Of a stretch of 64,000 nt of DNA, positions 60,779-64,000 are shown one piece after another (position 1 is the first letter of the stretch; each line of letters starts with the position of its first letter). The DNA is from Opisthocomus hoazin. Lineage: Eukaryota > Chordata > Aves > Opisthocomiformes > Opisthocomidae. The DNA is taken from assembly GCF_030867145.1 (NCBI RefSeq), contig NC_134441.1, positions 6,946,992 through 7,010,991 of the forward strand, written 5' to 3'. The notes beneath the pieces are model-generated. The model did no database searches. It was given only the letters and a program-made list of their open reading frames with translations, and was not told the origin of the DNA. The position numbers were made by a program, and so were the translations under genes.

Positions 60779-62840
60779 AGCCCCGTGCCTTGGGGGGTTA
60801 GCATGCGGGGGGGAACCCCCCGTTCCTTCTCGGAGCCCCCCTGGGCTGCTGTTCCCGCCCGCCCCCGCCAGGTGGCAGCATTGAACTTCTCGAGCCGCCG
60901 GGTGCTGGGAGCACTGGGAGCGCTGGGCCCCCTCCTGGGCGCTGCCCCCGGTGCTGGGAGGGGGGATCCAGGGCTAAGGGGGGGATGGAGGCCAAGCGCG
61001 GCGTTGTGCGGGTCTTGGGGTGTCAGCCGGCGTGGGGACCACGGCCCGTGGGAGGGTGTATCGGCATGTGTAGGAGACCTTGTCCCCACCCGTGATCCCC
61101 CCCAAGTATGATGTCCCCATCCTTAGCTCTGAGCCCGGTGGCTGCAGGTGCTCCAGTTGCTGATAAGGGAGAAACTGGGCTCTTGTTTCCCTTGGCTTTA
61201 CCTCGAAGCGTTAAGAATCCGTATTTCTGGCTGCTTCGTCGCCGTCTGGAAAGTCTCTTCCCCCTCGTGATCACATGGCTCGAAGTACAACTTTCCCTTA
61301 AAGATGTCTGATTCTTCCAAAAAAACAACCCTCCCTGGCAGAGGATGCTGTATGTAAAATCACCCATCACTTGCGCACCGCTTTCCAGGAGTTTGAAGCT
61401 TCCCAGGCTTGTAGGCAGTTGTTTTTCTTTTTTATTTTTGTCCTGGAAAGCAAAGGACAGGGAGAAGGGAAGGGACGTGGCTGTGATGCGGGGGGATGCT
61501 GCTCTGCCCAGGAAATGATGGTTCAGGGGCAAACAGAGCCGGACCCTTGCCTGGCTGTGCCGGGGGGATGCAGGCTTTGCGTTTGCGAACATGAAAACAA
61601 GAGCAGGTGCATGAACCTGTCCCAGCTGGGCTTGGGAGCCAGCTGCATGGGTCACTTGTGCCAGTTAATTATGGGATGGCAGCGGTGGCACGGGGTGGTG
61701 GGCAGGTCCCCGGGGAGCCTGTCACAGAGGGTCTGTGGCTCCCGCTGGCGTCGGGGCTGGCTGGTGGCTCGTCTCCGCTGGCGGGTTTGGCACCGTTTCC
61801 TTCCAAGACAACTCGGCACATCTTGCGCTGAGGCGGCATCTGAGGACACGGGCCCCGCTGCTTCCCTCGGTTTGCGTTTCTTCTCTCCTTCGGCCTGCGC
61901 CAGCGACACATCCCCAGCTCCACGCGGCCGGGAGCATTCCAGCTCTTGCAGGGTACAAACTGGGGGTTTAATTTTGGGTGAGGGGCTGGATGGCCTTAAA
62001 TTGGTTGTAGAGATCTACTCAGAATTGCTTCAGGCTTTCTCTGTAGGAATATATTTTTTTTTCTTACGCCTGAACCTGTAAGGATGCTTTGGGATAACCT
62101 TTTTCTCCCCCAAACACAGTCACCCTAAAGTGGGTGGGAAGAGCAGTTGCCTCACCCAGTGCCAGGGCTGTGATGTGCACAGGCAACGGGGTTGCTTTTT
62201 ATGGTTTACAATGGGATTTCTAGGGTCAGGAAACTTAACTTTAGCAAAGTGAGGTTTCCCTTTCTCACTTGGGAATTGAAAAAAATCATCTTCATCTATA
62301 GATGCTGCTCCTCAGCAAGGCAGGGTGCTATGGCCCTGCCGGGGCTCGGCGATCTCACGGATGGCGCGGTGAGCGATGGGCTGCGTGAAGGGCTGGCTAT
62401 GCCTTTTCCGTCAAAACCGGTGGCAGAAAAATTCGGGGTTTGAGTATGAAAACTTGTGTAGGAAGTGTCTGCTTTCTGTGGAACACTTTGTCTCTTCAAG
62501 AAAAACAACCACCAAAAAAGCCAAATGCGGAGTGTTTGTTTTTATCTCCGGAAATATTTACCAGTTTTCCAAGGGGGGACGAGATGTTTCCCATCCTTGT
62601 TCCAGATACCGGTACTGGGTCTGGGGGGGCTGTGTGTCCCCCTCCCTGTGCCTGAGGTCTCTGCTCGCAGCTGTGATGCTCCCTGGTGAAGGCAGTGCTG
62701 GTGTGTTTGGGGGTGAAGGACCTTTGGGTGAGGTGGCATCTTGCAGAGCTGAGCTTTGGGCGTCTGCCACCCCTTGGCCTGGGTGACTGACTTTTTTAGG
62801 TATGTTTATAGGGGTTTTTAAGACCTGTTGATGCTTATCT

Positions 62841-62879
62841 GGTTTATACACTGGGGCACTGCAGCCCAGTGTATAAACC
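62841..62879. repeat. Perfect 15-bp inverted repeat (hairpin)
   Basis: The left arm GGTTTATACACTGGG (62841-62855) and right arm CCCAGTGTATAAACC (62865-62879) are exact reverse complements around a 9-nt loop, GCACTGCAG. Transcribed with PEBP4 it would form a strong short stem-loop. Confidence 0.9.
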
Positions 62880-64000
62880 CCGGCAGCCAGCTTTATCAAA
62901 CTTTGCTTTTACTCCCCAAAGGACCTGTCTCTGACTCCTTTGGTGCAGCGAAGGCAGCTGTCACATCTGGTTGCTGCTCGGGGCTGTGCAGGGGAACAAC
63001 AGACGCATTGCCAGGCACAGGGGGAGTGGCGACGGTGGTTTGGGTGCCCTGGAAATCCTTTAACTGGGTACAGAAATACAAACCTGCCATGTGCATGGCT
63101 TGGGCGTGGGGGAAGCACCTATTCCCCAGCCAGCTGGTCCGTCCTGGTGTCACAGAGGTCTGGGTGGGTGCAAGGTGTAGCCCAGCGATGCCAAGGATGC
63201 TCAGTCCTAGCTGGGAGACCCCTCAGAGCATCGGATAACCCACTCTGCGGGCACCCCACGCAGCCTTTGGGTAGTGCTGTGAAGATATGACATGGAGTGA
63301 ACACTAAACGCAGCCATCAAGGTATCTGATGGCATCTTCCCAAAAACCCTGGCAGAGGAGCTGCTGCCAGCTGCCCAAGGAGGAAGCAGGAGCAGCGCGG
63401 AACATCTGGACAGACGGGAAATCCGCCCTCCTTGTCCTGCCTCAATATTGCTTTGCTCAACCAAAAATAAATTGGAAAAGAAAATTGGACATTGCATCAA
63501 TTTGGGGCAAGTTTATAAATTCTGCAGCTAAGCAATCCCAATAGAAAATGATAGATCGCCGGCGAGCACGCGGCCCCGCTGTGATGTATAGTCGCATTAG
63601 CCCAAACGCCGGCTTACATGATTCTGTTTTATTACCACTGTTAGTGGCAGACAGAAAAACAGATTACACTTGAGATCAAATCGATAGGAACTTTATTTAC
63701 TGGCCTTTTAAAAACATATTTCTGCACTTTATAAAAACATACGGTAGATGCTATTGATAGAACTTGTCTGCCTGTTAAAAAGCAATTTACCCGCCGCGAT
63801 GTTCTCGAGCTGCAGTTTATGGCACTACCTTTTACCTGCTCTTCCAGATCTGTTTTCACCACAGGTTTGACAACTTCCTTAGAGGTTTCTCTTGGGTTTG
63901 CCTTCGCTTGTTTAGGGTGCAGGGAAGGGGTAGGACTTGATCTGAGGGACCAGGTTTCTCAGAAATAAAGTGCTTTTCACAGGGTTCCTACCCCAAACTG

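Larger units (their letters stand above)
59867..64000 (+). other. PEBP4: PEBP4 intron (continues past the window)
   Basis: No further PEBP4 exon was found on the plus strand, and no DPDAP-coding segment. The intron holds a T-rich degenerate minisatellite, a triple ATTAATCTGA repeat, a CpG-rich part around 60.8-61.1 kb, a perfect hairpin at 62.84 kb and an AT-rich block at 63.44-63.80 kb. Confidence 0.65.

Noticed and set aside
59867-64000. Search for the third coding exon of PEBP4
   Set aside because: No segment coding for DPDAP or the following HWLV-like core was found with splice sites; it probably lies past the window.

Overview
This is a GC-rich stretch of vertebrate nuclear DNA, and I read it as bird. 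Compact introns, CpG islands and four 5'-truncated CR1 LINEs (one ending in the CR1-type ATTCTGTG tail repeat) point that way, as does a D1C-type dopamine receptor gene, a class mammals have lost. Gene content matches human 8p21: CHMP7, one TRAIL death receptor, RHOBTB2 and PEBP4. The sequence does not let me name the species.

Layout, left to right. (1) 1-983, minus: intronless D1-like dopamine receptor, cut by the window edge in TM7. (2) 984-7327: no recognised gene. (3) 7554-14730, minus: CHMP7, an ESCRT-III-like nuclear-envelope protein, nine coding exons, with a CpG-rich promoter carrying a CRE/E-box cluster at 15011-15046. (4) 15230-16145: CR1 LINE. (5) 16150-22300: no gene; two MIR-like fossils and a large purine-rich array. 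(6) 22478-31662, plus: TNFRSF10B-type TRAIL receptor, TATA box to poly(A) signal, ten coding exons, with a very good p53 response element at the start of intron 1. (7) 33001-44107, minus: RHOBTB2, nine coding exons plus alternative 5' exons, one of which extends the protein in frame. It lies tail to tail with TNFRSF10B. (8) 44573-58123: intergenic, largely CpG-poor, with candidate regulatory clusters. (9) 58124 to the window end, plus: the first two coding exons of PEBP4; the rest lies beyond the window.

These genes do not form an operon or pathway. They are a conserved syntenic block of single-copy genes: a neurotransmitter receptor, a membrane-remodelling factor, an apoptosis receptor, an atypical Rho GTPase / cullin-3 adaptor and a secreted PEBP-family protein. 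Exon boundaries were set by hand from GT/AG sites, phase continuity and remembered human proteins; every coding junction given keeps frame. The most interesting non-coding signals are the p53 element in TNFRSF10B, the in-frame alternative RHOBTB2 N-terminus, the CRE cluster of CHMP7, a homeobox-site-rich block at 56.6-56.95 kb and several unusual tandem arrays. I recognised no retrovirus-like element, RNA gene or CRISPR array.
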